Shown here: positions 10,206 to 21,315 of the stretch, piece by piece
Numbering within the stretch: the stretch's first letter is position 1
How the letters are laid out: the number at the start of each line of letters is the position of its first letter
Assembly: GCA_023159155.1 (NCBI GenBank)
Contig: JAJNNX010000005.1
Coordinates: 1,426,001 to 1,490,000 of the forward strand
Length of the DNA stretch: 64,000 nucleotides
Source: Ustulina deusta
Taxonomy: Eukaryota > Ascomycota > Sordariomycetes > Xylariales > Xylariaceae
Reading direction: 5' to 3'
Notes under the pieces: generated by a model
What the model was told of the DNA's origin: nothing
Seen by the model: the letters and a program-made list of their open reading frames with translations, nothing else
Databases searched by the model: none
Translations under genes and position numbers: made by a program

Positions 10206-13200
10206 ATGATTGACCCGGTCGCTTCGGCCAACACATGTCCTATCAGTATCGTTTCCCTTTCTGTATTCGTTCCCATCGATATGGCCAAAAGACCTGCGGG
10301 CACGACTTGCCTAAGCACCGAACCTCACGAATGTGACATTAGAGATCCCTTGCTCCACTATTTTGGTTGCATTGAGATATATGAAAGAGAGAATTTCTTC
10401 AATGAGGAAAGCCCTATTTGGAAAGATGAGCTCAAACATCAACGATCGATTCGAACAAAGGAGGGGGTTTCCCCAACCCTACGGGAAGAAGACGCCGAGA
10501 AAGCAGTTGAGAAGATGAAACTCAGCTGGAAGGCCAACATTGACGCCGAATTGCGACGCATTGCTCTCCTACGCCATACGCTCTCCAATGACGATCACGA
10601 TAAGGTGCTTGTCAAGAAGATAGAGAAGAGTTACCAAGAATGGCGAGAGTCGGTGGACGAAAATAATATCGACAAAGTCAGACGGTGGCGCACAGAGATG
10701 GGCAAGAGGAATTCTATATCTGGACCAGAACCTAATATTGCCGATCCCATGGAAGCCTACCTACTAGAGAAAGATATATCTGTCCCGATTATTCGTTTTT
10801 TCGGACGCAAAGAGTTTGCCGAAGCCGGCGAACAGCATCTCCGCGGAAAATTCCCAAACCAGAAAACGACGATTGAAAAACTTTTGCTTAATGGGAAACT
10901 CCATCCAGAAGCCAACATGCTACACAGAGACCATAATTCCGATGCCGATCGGATTAGCTATTTCCACATTCCTTCAAATAATATGATAGTGAGTAATATT
11001 GCGTTGATTGCCTAGGCTCGTTTGTCCCTGCCTAAGGTACGAATAGCGGACTGACTGCTGTTGTTAGTGGGCTGAAGTGAGTTGAGATGTGATATTACCA
11101 ATCCACCCACCTAACATGCTTTAGAAAGCTATCGCGCAGTATTACGGCGAGCATGTGCCCGATTTTACTGCAATGCAGCGCCAGCACCAGCGACCTCAAA
11201 AGACTAGTACATACATGATCCTTCAAGAACGGTACTGGCGTGGACAATTACATGGGGATGTGAATTCACCACCACATGCGAGATATATGTCTCCGATGTG
11301 TGAGACTATTTCATCATGTAAGCTGCAGATAGAGTAACGATGTACTGAGAGAAGGGCTAACGTATAGCGCAGCGTTGGGAACACCCGACCTTGATCCCAA
11401 TAATATGGTTCTTTTCGTAGGTGCAGATCAATGCAACACAACTGTCGATAGACCAACTAACAGTGGCGTGCTGAGTAGATGCCATACCTCCACTGGGATA
11501 CTTCAACAAGACGAGAGCAATTTGCTGACGAAATCGACAAGATTGTCTTGCAGACAGCTAAGAACCAGATAAAGAAAGAAGCCAACGAAAAAATGATACG
11601 CCAACAAAAAAGACGACAAATATCCACTGCGATATCAAACGCTCAACGGCCGATTTCTCCGCCAATGCCAGAGAGGCCAATTGGAGCAGTGGAAGATGTT
11701 GTGGACGAAAATAAAAAAGCGCAAAAACAAGGGTCTAGTGGGTTGAACAACGGTTCTTTCCGATGCGCGAAGCCTTTGGGGCGCTACCTACTCGCTGCTG
11801 CTCATCTATACGAAGGAATGACGACTTACCGAGACAAAATGCTCCTACGCAAGTACCTCCCTCTAGACCCCCCTATTCACCCCCGCAGAACGCTTGACCA
11901 GGCTTTTTACTGGACACTCAACTCAACAAAAAAGCGGGATAGAGATCAAGTTGTATATCGAGGCACGACAGTTACTCACAACGATTTCCACCGCTACGAC
12001 AGCGAAACTGGTGAATGGCCAGACCACAAAGGACTAGAGAACAGAGACTGTGAGACCTGCAGGACTAACATCCGCAAAGTCTCCCGAGTTGTCATGGTGG
12101 ATCAACTTTGGATGTGGATCTTAGACAGCAAGACTCTGATTACATGTTTTCCTAAGCGGTACGGCGCAAACAAACAAGACTGGTCTGGGGTCCACAAATC
12201 AATAAGGACTAGTCTTGAGAATCTTGGCTCTAATCAGATACGAACGGTTTTTGAACTGGCCCTCATCGTCCTCGACGAATGCACCAAGACGTTCTTTGAC
12301 CGCACTAAGTTCCTAGATCGACAGCCACAAGTTATTGACGAGTTCTCAAAGGCCATTGGCAACATCGTGAGCATAGCTGTACACACTTCGCGCTCTACAT
12401 AGTGGCTAACTCTAGAGACAGATGCATAAGCAGACCACGGCGTTCCAGCGGCTCTGGCACTGGACGGACGGAGCTCGAAACATCTTTCGATCAAAAGGAT
12501 ATACCGACACCAGCGATCTTCACATACCACTCCTTGACATAAATCCCGAAGGAAAGCTAGAACGAGAAATAGAGGACATTATTGAGGAGTTGGATATTAT
12601 GCTTCATATCACGAACACCCACAGGGATATTGTTAAAAGTTTCATTGAACAAGTCGAGCATATTATCGACCCGGATGGCGAACATAGCAAGAGATTCAAG
12701 AGGAATTTCCGGAGAATGATCCCACCAACAGAGGAAGAGAAGGACTATCAATCCTTCAAACTCAGGGCTGAAGAGTGCCAGGAACGAGTGGACAGTCACG
12801 TCAAAGACCTCGAGTCCCTGCGCAAAAGCGCAAAGAACGCTGCTGACGATGTAATAATTTCGTCTAAGCTCCCATATCAATGAATCACGGGCATTTGCTA
12901 ACTTTATTCCAGGTTCTACATTTACTCACCATGAAACAGCAACAGGCAGGCGTTGTCCAAGCCTGGCAAGCTGTCCGACAATCAGAGGAAACAATTAAAC
13001 AGTAAGTTTTCCAGGCCGTCTATTCTCCAGCAAAATGTTCAAACAACCACTAGAAGTTGAGAATTCTAACCATAGGCATTTTCTAGAGGCCGGTCGATCA
13101 TGGTGTTCACGCTTGCTACCATAGTTTTCGTCAGTCAATCTTTCTCTGTTCTTTATCCGTATCCCCAACCTAGCACTAACAGCATGTGTACAGTTGCCAC

Positions 13201-13828
13201 TTTCCTTCCTCACAAGTGTATTCGGGATGAACAACCGGGAGTTCAGCAGCAACAACTGGGGCCTGGGGACTCAATTAACATACATATGTAAGACCAAAAT
13301 GCACCAAGCCATAGGCCGCTTAACTAATCACGACCCCTCTGTTCCGGGGCTATAGTCGCAATCTCCGCCGGTGTCGTATCCATCAGCCTACTTTTCGCAT
13401 TTAGCGCATGGCTACGGGCATGGGCCTGGTCTTTCTATTCTCTACTCGCAACCAAGTTCTTCATCAAGACGGGCATTTATTCGTACTTCCTCGGGCGCAA
13501 GCACAGCGAGAAGATTTTCCATGACACGAGTGCCAGGGTCGATAAGATGAAGATGAAGAAAAGGGAACAAGTCTTCAAGGACAGGGTCAAGAAGCGCGAG
13601 GAAAGCGAAAAGGAAGAAGTAGAGCGACTTGCGCGATCGGACACGAATACGAAGACCTCCGCTCATGGGACGAGAACAGGGGCACGGAGCACATCGTCGA
13701 GCGAGACAAGATTTAGTGATTTGCTGCACGGCCGGAGCCTGACAGAGTTCTTTCATCTCTCGAGGCGTATAAAGCGAGAAGGTAGGAATGCCAGCCTGGT
13801 GGATGGCGAGCCTAAAATTGGCGTCTAA
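10206..13828 (+). CDS. CorA-like Mg2+ transporter family protein, large fungal type, ten exons
   Basis: Model: 10206-10988, 11068-11076, 11125-11317, 11373-11416, 11479-12366, 12422-12850, 12913-13001, 13087-13129, 13194-13287 and 13356-13828; 1014 aa, in frame throughout. Each intron has GT..AG ends, and most have a clear CTAAC/CTGAC branch site. The C-terminal membrane part has the CorA layout: QGRSIMVF starting the first helix (about 812-836), a GMN signature at 837-839, a second helix (about 858-880), then a basic, Lys/Glu-rich tail. The long N-terminal part carries motifs that I recall from large fungal CorA-like proteins, often found with ankyrin repeats: MPYLHWDTS, DQLWMWILD, RYWRGQLHG and ARYMSPMCETI. 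No ankyrin repeats are visible here. A later ATG at 10281 is an alternative start (989 aa). Metal transport is inferred only from the GMN fold; some relatives may be regulatory. Confidence 0.82.
11068..11076 (+). other. Predicted 9-nt micro-exon of the CorA-like gene
   Basis: TGG GCT GAA (W-A-E) is preceded by an acceptor TTAG with a branch-like CTGAC at 11051, and followed directly by a GTGAGT donor. The next intron (11077-11124, 48 nt) has CTAAC and TTTAG. Including it restores the motif NNM-x-W-x-E-x-AI-x-x-YYG expected at this place. Skipping it keeps the frame but loses the W and E. Confidence 0.7.
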
Positions 13829-14514
13829 GCAAAACCGAAAAAAGGGCCGTCACTTTACAGTCGATCATGGTGGATGATAAGTCAGGTTTGTACTGTTATG
13901 TGGAGGGCACGCTTTGGGCTGCAAATATGGCTATTCTATCTGTACATTGGCGACATTAATTTCTTCTTGTTTCAAAGGCGTAATAATTTGTAGATCAATC
14001 TACCAAGCTTACCAGCTCTTGACATAAAGGAATCACCCTGTTTGTGGGCCGCCCCTTTACGAGCTACCACAATTATTTCCCCGAGTATATAGTCTTTGCA
14101 ATTAACCTCTTTACTACTACTACTTTGTAGCCCGTATTAAATCTTATCGGGGTTAATTCATTCTTTTCCCTTTTATTGAAAGATAAGGTTGTCCCATCCA
14201 CCCTACTCAAGTTAGGCACCGCGATAGGTAGATCGACTTAAAACACAACGTGATGTAAGTGCGGCACTGCTTCATCAGACATCACTCTCTATATGATTGC
14301 TGAGGACGCGCTCTCAGTTTGGCTATACACGATCTACAGAAAGAGTCCAAAACGCACACGTATGAACATATCATGAAGAGATATATACAAAACAATCTGT
14401 ATCAATCTCCTAATGTCATCAATAACGTCACATCTTCTTTCACCAGCCATTTGTCTTACTTAACCCATCCCCGCTCGTTCCGCTCATTTCAACGATACAA
14501 CCTCGAGACCTCCT
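13829..14514. other. Intergenic stretch between convergent genes
   Basis: About 0.7 kb between two gene 3' ends. It is AT-rich around 13960-14180. I see no gene, repeat or RNA in it. Confidence 0.6.
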
Positions 14515-15239
14515 CTAGCAGACATCGCCCGCATAATTAGGGAGTGCGCCACTGGAATGGACAAAGCCGGCCTCCCACTGCGGCGCGTCCTCGCCGACGA
14601 TAGTGCCTGCCGCACCCCCGCTGACGCAGACCGACTGGGCCGTCGTCAGCTGGGTGCCGATGAAGTTGGTGTCGGTGCCGAGCCGCTGGCACAGCGAGCA
14701 GAAGAAGCCCCAGCACGTGTTGTACTGGAAGAGGAGGCATGCGCCAGAAGCAATCACCACGCCCTGGTCGGTGGCGAACACATTACTTATGACAACTTCG
14801 CAGTCGCTGGCCACTGGAGGATTGCCCTGCTAGTGTGTTAGCGGCTGTCGTGACTGTTGTGATAGGGGCATGGGGGATCTGATGATGTGACGGAATAAAG
14901 GGGGCTAGGGGAAAGATGAGCAAGATGACCACGTACAGTGGTTGCGCACTCGTAGAAGTCATTAGCAGAGACCGGGTCCCTTGGTTTCCTCGAGTTATCG
15001 CGGCGCTGTAACTGCTGGATAGACGTGCTGTGGTTCTCCGTTAAGTTACCGATGGCAGTGTGATAGTCTGCTGGGGCATCTTCTGGGACTGGCACCGCGG
15101 CGCTTGTTGAAGTTCCGCCGTATTTGTACGGCTGGCGCACTTGGCGACGCTCAAGAACGGCATCCACCGAGTCCGGGAGGGGGATCGAGGCTGCGGCGGC
15201 GAGGCTCGCGAAGAGAGCCAGTGTTGACCAGACCTTCAT
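14515..15239 (-). CDS. Small secreted cysteine-containing protein (effector-like candidate)
   Basis: Model: exon 15239-14937, intron with donor GTACGT at 14936, exon from 14829 or 14826 to 14515; 205 or 204 aa. The acceptor is a tandem TAGCAG, so one Gln may be included or skipped. An N-terminal signal peptide is clear (basic residue, then hydrophobic LALFASLAAAA, cleavage near 17-19). A linker follows with ERRQ and LQRRD, possible Kex2-type sites. Eight cysteines lie from residue about 98 onward, including the cluster C-x6-C-x2-F/C-type CWGFFCSLC and a final Cys. The mature domain ends exactly at the stop after Cys. I do not recognise the family. Secretion is inferred from the leader, and a role in host or microbe interaction is only a possibility. 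Upstream of the ATG, position 15330 onward is AT-balanced promoter sequence. Confidence 0.75.
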
Positions 15240-18200
15240 TGTTGAGAATTATTGATGGACTTGGAAGTCAAATATAGTAGGGATCTAACTAATAGTGTTT
15301 CCGAATCTCGAATTGTTGGATGTGCGCTGCTGGATTGATGATGTGACAGGCGAGAAGTGTAGGTTTTTATATTCACTCCTTTTACGCCACCGCCATGGTT
15401 TGCCGTGGAAACCCAGTCCAGGTAGAGACGGGGCTTCTCAGGTTCGTCGCCATCTTTGAGATCTAGAACCTGTCAGATGAGGAGATACGACTGCCCCCTG
15501 ATTCGGCTCTTCGATGTTCGTGGTCCTGATCCCCAGGGCAAAGGGATAGCTTACGCCCAGGACCACTGCAATTCGTCGAACCCCCGTGGCATCCTTGTCT
15601 GGTGTCTTCCTCGGATTCTCACGTATCTCTGATTGTACCACGATCGGTTACCCAAAACAAGTGGTACCCAATAGATAAAAGATTGCTCAGCGTATTCTAA
15701 GGAACTAGCTGCAGCTGACCCGTCATCATATCGCCGTACGGTACCTCCTCGGGTGGTATGTAAACGCACAAAGCTGGAAGCTGGGTGACCTGAATTCCGA
15801 TGACGGTACAAGGGTTCGGCCTTGGGCATTCCAGATCATGAGACGGCCTTTCGTAACTTCTGAATTGGGTTGGGACTTATTTGGAATGTTACATACATTG
15901 TAACGTGGTACTGGAAAGCCTCAGTTAAACGTAGACTGTCTATAGACAGACTCATTACAGGGCTCAACATGGATTTCGTATGTAGGTCACCACTGCTCAG
16001 AGCCGCTGTCGATCTTTATACAAGTCAGCCCTAAGGATAGGCGGCTGAGTTTTCTAGAAGCATATTTATATGAATTACATACAGCCTTACCCAGACTGTC
16101 GGAAACTCCTATATTGCGCAATATCGTGAGATTCGCCTGGATATTCAGCTCATACTTCTACCGGGTACAGAAGACTTGAATTCATATCGAGCAGCAATTT
16201 GAGTGAGACGGTTAAAATTACTGATTATTTTTAGCCCATCATTCACCAAGGCAAAAAATAGAGTGCGGCCTTCGGAAAGGAGTAACCGAATGGATTCGAT
16301 ATTAACACTGCAAGCTAGACCCCAACTTTGACTTTAACCGGCAGTTTATCCAACCCGCGCCACACGCGTTGTTACCTGCATCTCTCTCTAATTACTGGCT
16401 GAAATAAAGTGCCGAGAGGAAGTCAAAGGGAATAATTTATTTAGCGGAGAACTGCACACTCGAGTTTGGTAGCGAAGGTATCAATTCGGCAGAAGACTGA
16501 CTAGGCACGATAGGTAATCTTATGACCCGATTACGATCAGATGGCAATGTATCTCTTGCCAATTCCAAGCTTCCTTAAAGAGAACATTTGGATTGGGCTG
16601 ACTTCGACGTTGCAGGGAGACATGCACCACTTGAGCCGGCAATTAATCTACGCCCGAGTGAACTACCGAACGCTCGGAGGATTGCATGTTCTTATTGCTG
16701 CCTTGCCGGTGCCTTGTTCCAGACTACGAATAAATAATGCGCCGCTTTAAGCATAGGTAGCTACACACCACCAACATCCATAACAAGCTCTTCCGGATCC
16801 CCGGACATCAAGCTTTCATCAGAGAGCCGGGAAGTGGAGACTTTCCCTAGAAATAGGGTAGCCGATTTCCTGCCTTCATAGTTCGTCACGGGGATTTGTC
16901 CCCAGAATGCAAGGATGTTTAGAAGGCTCTCTCAATGTGGACTTCCTGGTGATAAACACAGGTAGAGTGCATGTTGGGAGAAGAATATAATACTCGAAGC
17001 CTGGTACTTAGTGGATACAATGCCATGGACGGAGCATCAACATAAAGCATGCCACCTTGTACACACCTAAGCTATGGCATAGAGATAGCAACGAAGAGGG
17101 CGGCAATATTGAGCATGTCTGTTACTTGATGAGTCAAATTTAGTCAAAAAGACTATTCCGGGGTATGGCTAAGCTGAAACATACTATTGGGTAGTAGAAT
17201 CCCGAGACAATGAGGCATTTGCCGTCGGCTGGTTTGGCCTTGTTACCGTGATATTTACTTCGATGCACTGAAACTTCAGCCCCCCACTGGGAAAGACGAG
17301 TGAGCAACCCTGACAGCTGAATTCTGCTGCACCTGAGCTTGTGGGGAAGATAGAATATGCCGAGATTCGTCTCCTTCGATGCCTGCCGCGCCGTGCACGG
17401 CGCGCACCATTGGAAGTCAACCCGCTTTTACACGAAGTGTAAGTGACTTCTTTCACGTGACTAATATCACCAGCAAAAATAGAGAACACTTTCCTTAATC
17501 GGAAGGTGTATGAGTGTCGGGAAAGCCTCGACGAAAGCGAGTAGAAAACCAGGAAGAAAATAAAACGGCCTGTTCTCTAAAAATAGAACTGATGCTGAGT
17601 TGGGGTGTAGGGTATATTGTTATACATATTGCGAACCAGTTATCGACTGCCAAGTATATGACCTGCACAGGAGATAAGAAAGGGGGAATATAGTTCCCGC
17701 CATCAGGATTCCTAGAACGGCAGAATCGGTAGTTTTAATCTGAGGCTGTCACGAAATGTGTGTGGAATGCCGTGCATATATGCGGCTCGGCGGAGTAAAG
17801 CTTGCAGGTCGAGGAAGCCGACTTATTTCAGTAGTTCGTGCTGGCTGCATGACTGTTAGACTTAGGAGGCAGATCCCGTTTCTTCAAAGCTCTATAGGCC
17901 ATGATATAACACTCGCCTAGTTGATGACTATCCCTTGAGGTATTATTGCAGTGGTAGGTATAAATATAGAGGCATAGAATTTGAGAAGGAAGAATACCTA
18001 AAACAACTGTATTGAGTTACTGCTTAATTATTGGACGTTACATTAAACAACAACAGGGTAGCGACGGTAAGAAGGTGCGTGAACGATAAGCGAGATAGCA
18101 ATATAGGATATTAACCAAAATGTCATACTCAACTAGCCAACGTTTTCGGGAACCGTACTCAAGCGTTTCTCTTAATCCCATATTTTCATTATTAGTCACT

Positions 18201-18380
18201 AATATTTCCCTACCCGTTGATGAGAAGAAAATATCCTAGCTCCTTGTATCGAGACATGTGCGTTGCCTCGGGAATTAATTTTCAAGAGAACAGTTGGCAG
18301 TGTCCAAGCGAGTGTGCTGCGAAATTCCAACGCCCTTAGCATTGATTAAAAGCGTCAACAGCTCCGATGAGGCTGACTTG
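15240..18380. other. Intergenic stretch, about 3.1 kb
   Basis: No supported gene. The frame at 17184-17489 (-) starts only with GTG and is not recognisable. The stretch contains an 18-bp perfect GC palindrome at 17387-17404. The rest is moderately AT-rich with no tandem arrays that I can see. Confidence 0.55.
17387..17404. repeat. 18-bp perfect palindrome (GC-rich)
   Basis: The bases CGCGCCGTGCACGGCGCG equal their own reverse complement. It stands out as a GC-only block, apart from the central TGCA, in a relatively AT-rich gene-free region. It could be a protein-binding site or chance. Confidence 0.85.
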
Positions 18381-19960
18381 CTAGTAGTGTTGAGTGTTTT
18401 GAAAATGCCGAGGCGTAGATCCATAGTCGCTCCCCCTATCAATGCTAACCTGGGTAGTACGTAGGATCGACAGCGGGATGTACGTCCTATGTGGATGTGC
18501 GAGACCCGACTCAACATGTTCGCTCAAGTTGGAGTATAACTTCTCATGCGAGACGCTAGTAGAGCTCTTGAGTCGGGAGAAAACGGATGCTAGGAATCTG
18601 AAAGGGCTCCTAGCGTTCTTGAAGGCTTTTGGGAGTGTAGGCACGTAGAAAATCAGAAGAGCACACACTACTTCCGCTTCAGTCCCGAGTGCAATGTTGG
18701 CAATACCATAAGTTGCGTCGGCCCTTTCTAAGTATTCAATCGAAGCGTATAATCGATACGCCGTGGCGATACAAGCACTAGTCAAACATATGTTAGATCC
18801 TATCCATCATTCCGTCAGGTGAGGAAGCGGGCGTGCGGGGAATGCAGGATAGGGCGATATTGTAAGTTTGGTGAGTAGAGATATGTACCTGATTCCAATC
18901 GCGAATATGACAGCTATTCCGATCTTCTTCTTGGTCTCTAGGTGTAGCCGCCAAATCATTCGCTGTGGCAGTAGCAAGATGAGGACATCCGATATCAAAT
19001 TGTAAGAAGCTGTAGCAACGTCAAACTCATTATTATCGCTACAATTTCCAGGTAATGTTTTGTCCCATAATTTAGCGTATGGTTTACAAGTGAGATTCGC
19101 GGATATCAGGATTGCGGTATAAAACACAACGTTTGTCCACAGGAGGATGTGACATGTCCACTGTAATCATAGTTAGCCTCACCCTAAAGAAATCTAAGTA
19201 ACCGTATGGCGAGCTTTAATAACCAATGTTCTGTCCAATTGAGCTCGAGGATCAGTTGCACTCACGAAAAAGCCCCCCCGAGTTGCCCTTGGGACAAAAA
19301 TCCGCACCCACTCGAGAAGAATTGCAGTTTTCAATAGAGTGATGCAGACAGCGTAGAATTCAGACCCGATATGAACCAGCTGGTTCGTCAGTATAACTAG
19401 ATTTAATCCCGAAGAGTTCGTTGTCTTATAACTTACATAAAGAATGCTAGCTAGGTCTTTGACGCGAACGTTCCATTGGTGTACGAACAATCCAAAGTGC
19501 ACAATCAAATCCAAACTACAGTACACTTGCGCAACGTATAGCACCTATCATGCTATCAGCTCCCCTAGCAGTGCAAGTGTTGTGTATAAGACTTGGGGGA
19601 GACTTGTACTTACAAAGCCTGCGAATGCGAGGACTGTGCCATCAAGTTAGTAGGTTGTGGCTGAAAACCTACTCGCGTTCTAAACGAAAAAAAAAAAAAA
19701 GTGGGGGGAAGGGAGAAAGAAAGAAACTTACAATCTTCGAGGTAAAGCTTTTTAACATAAAATAACTTGACATATACTGCTAGTATAAAGGTTGACGTAG
19801 CTAGGATCAACAAAAACGTTATAATGCCAAGACATAAGACGTTGCCATTCGGAGGATTGTCCAGATTAGGGACGACTCCGGCTGGTGGAGCGAGGGCAGG
19901 GCCATTCAGAATGGCCTGCTGTTGAGCTGGCGGGAGAGAATGTAGTTGATCTAGAGACAT
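18381..19960 (-). CDS. SAT4/rhodopsin-like integral membrane protein (seven-helix, fungal)
   Basis: Model: exons 19960-19732, 19633-19614, 19544-19437, 19379-19266, 19160-18889 and 18777-18381; 379 aa. The second exon is only 20 nt (codes FLAFAGF) and has an acceptor with a CTAAC branch and a GTAAGT donor. The translation has about seven hydrophobic helices. The first is at about 39-68, the next pair spans EDFLAFAGFVLYVAQVY, and later ones include the conserved LLKTAILLEWVRIF, a Cys-bearing loop (CKPYAKLWD..PGNC) and SDVLILLLPQRMIW. These are the hallmarks of the fungal SAT4 (PF20684) family, plasma-membrane proteins often found next to secondary-metabolism or accessory genes. Their ligand is unknown. 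The C-terminal tail of about 80 residues is Ser-rich and cytosolic. The 57-nt third intron is in frame without a stop, so read-through would only insert 19 residues. The gene is divergent from the P450. Confidence 0.85.
19614..19633 (-). other. Predicted 20-nt exon of the SAT4-family gene
   Basis: It is bounded by ..CACAG and GTAAGT on the minus strand. Together with one base from exon 1 it codes F-L-A-F-A-G-F and links LED to VLYVAQVY. Without it the first helix pair of the family is broken and the frame shifts. Confidence 0.7.
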
Positions 19961-21315
19961 GTGGACAAACTAGTATCGACGAAGGCATAAGAGAAAATCC
20001 ACACCAGGATAGAGATGACAACAGTTTCGGTGTTAAAAATCGGGAGCCTTCTTTATATTATTACCTTCAACCGCGATTCTACTGATTATATCTTTATGCA
20101 CACACACTAAGACTATAGACACCTTCCGTGCCTACGGGGCGTTGAACCCAGCATCTACGTAGAGTCGAGGCGAGGCTCACGTACTACCTAGATAAACCCC
20201 GCACGATAATCTGCATCCTGTTACAAGTAACTGGTTGTTAGACGTCCCACCTCGCCGCCCCCAAGCATAAATTTAGGACCATAAATGCACAAGACACGGG
20301 AATCGACAGGAAGCGCGCACGGCATTTCTAGGCAAGCAGAGATATCTCGGGTTCAAGCCGGGCCCTTGGCATTGGGTTGGGTCATCAAACCCTAGAGATA
20401 GCCGCCTTAAGTCAAATAGGGGTTGGTCTGGCACGTAATTTCGATATCGGCATTTAGCGATTTCATTTGTTTTATCCATTCTAGCTAGTTCATTCCTCGG
20501 TTATCTCTCTGCGAATTTACTGCTTCATTCTGGGATAAAAAGATCCCCCTTGATTCCCATTGCAAAATCTCATCGAAAGGCTGGGCCGTAACTAGGCCTC
20601 CAAGAGGAGTCGCATTATGCTGCCCGGGTCGGGTCGGGTCGCAAAGTCGACTAACAAGATCGCCCTAAAGGCGGCACCTTTAGGGTGACGCGACAGATAC
20701 AATGGTGGTTTAGATGGTCACATGTAGCCATTGGTTAGAGCTTGTACGGAGGCCGTTGGGGATGAAAGAGATTCCGTAGCACTCTACTCCACTGTGTTCA
20801 GATGGCTGAGGTTGCGACATGTAGGTATGATATTATTCGCTTGAAAACAGTCTCAATATTTGGGCTCGGGGGAGGTAAAAAGCGGGGAAGTGCATAATTA
20901 CTTAGTATATTTCTGAGGCAGGCTGTGGTCAACTCAATACCACTCTTTTTACATCTCCTGACCTATCTCGTGGCACGACAGATGATTGTTCAGTATCCTT
21001 TCATGCAGACATGATGTCGTGTGACCCGAAGTAATTTAAAACATGCATTATCGTGTATTCCATTGTTTGGAGCGGAACCGTGCATGATTACCGTGGACAC
21101 GTGTCAGTCAGATCGATGCCTACCTAAACTTAGCATCATCGAAAGTGTAGGAAGGGAGGCAGCAACAAGGCTTGCCAGATAGCAGGGGGCATGTAAGTTT
21201 TGTTGAATATCTGCACTCTTTTCTTCTTGTTCACAGTCCCTCCTCAGAGTACATTTCCTGCTGTCCCATTCCAGTTATGTTTCTCGAAAAGCGTCGAAGT
21301 TGAGTTTCTCGAGAA
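19961..21315. other. Divergent intergenic region between SAT4-like gene and P450
   Basis: About 1.35 kb that must contain both promoters. It holds a short GGGTC triplet repeat at 20626-20640 and a T-loop-like hairpin word near 20346-20362, but no tRNA. No gene was found. The shared upstream region makes joint regulation of the two genes possible but not shown. Confidence 0.55.

Noticed and set aside
17184..17489. 101-codon minus-strand frame with two CxxC-like cysteines
   Set aside because: Starts with GTG, includes an Arg-rich stretch encoded by the GC palindrome, and no family fits.
20346..20362. CTCGG-GTTCAAG-CCGGG, a tRNA T-arm-like stem-loop
   Set aside because: No A box, anticodon arm or matching acceptor stem at the right distance; taken as chance.
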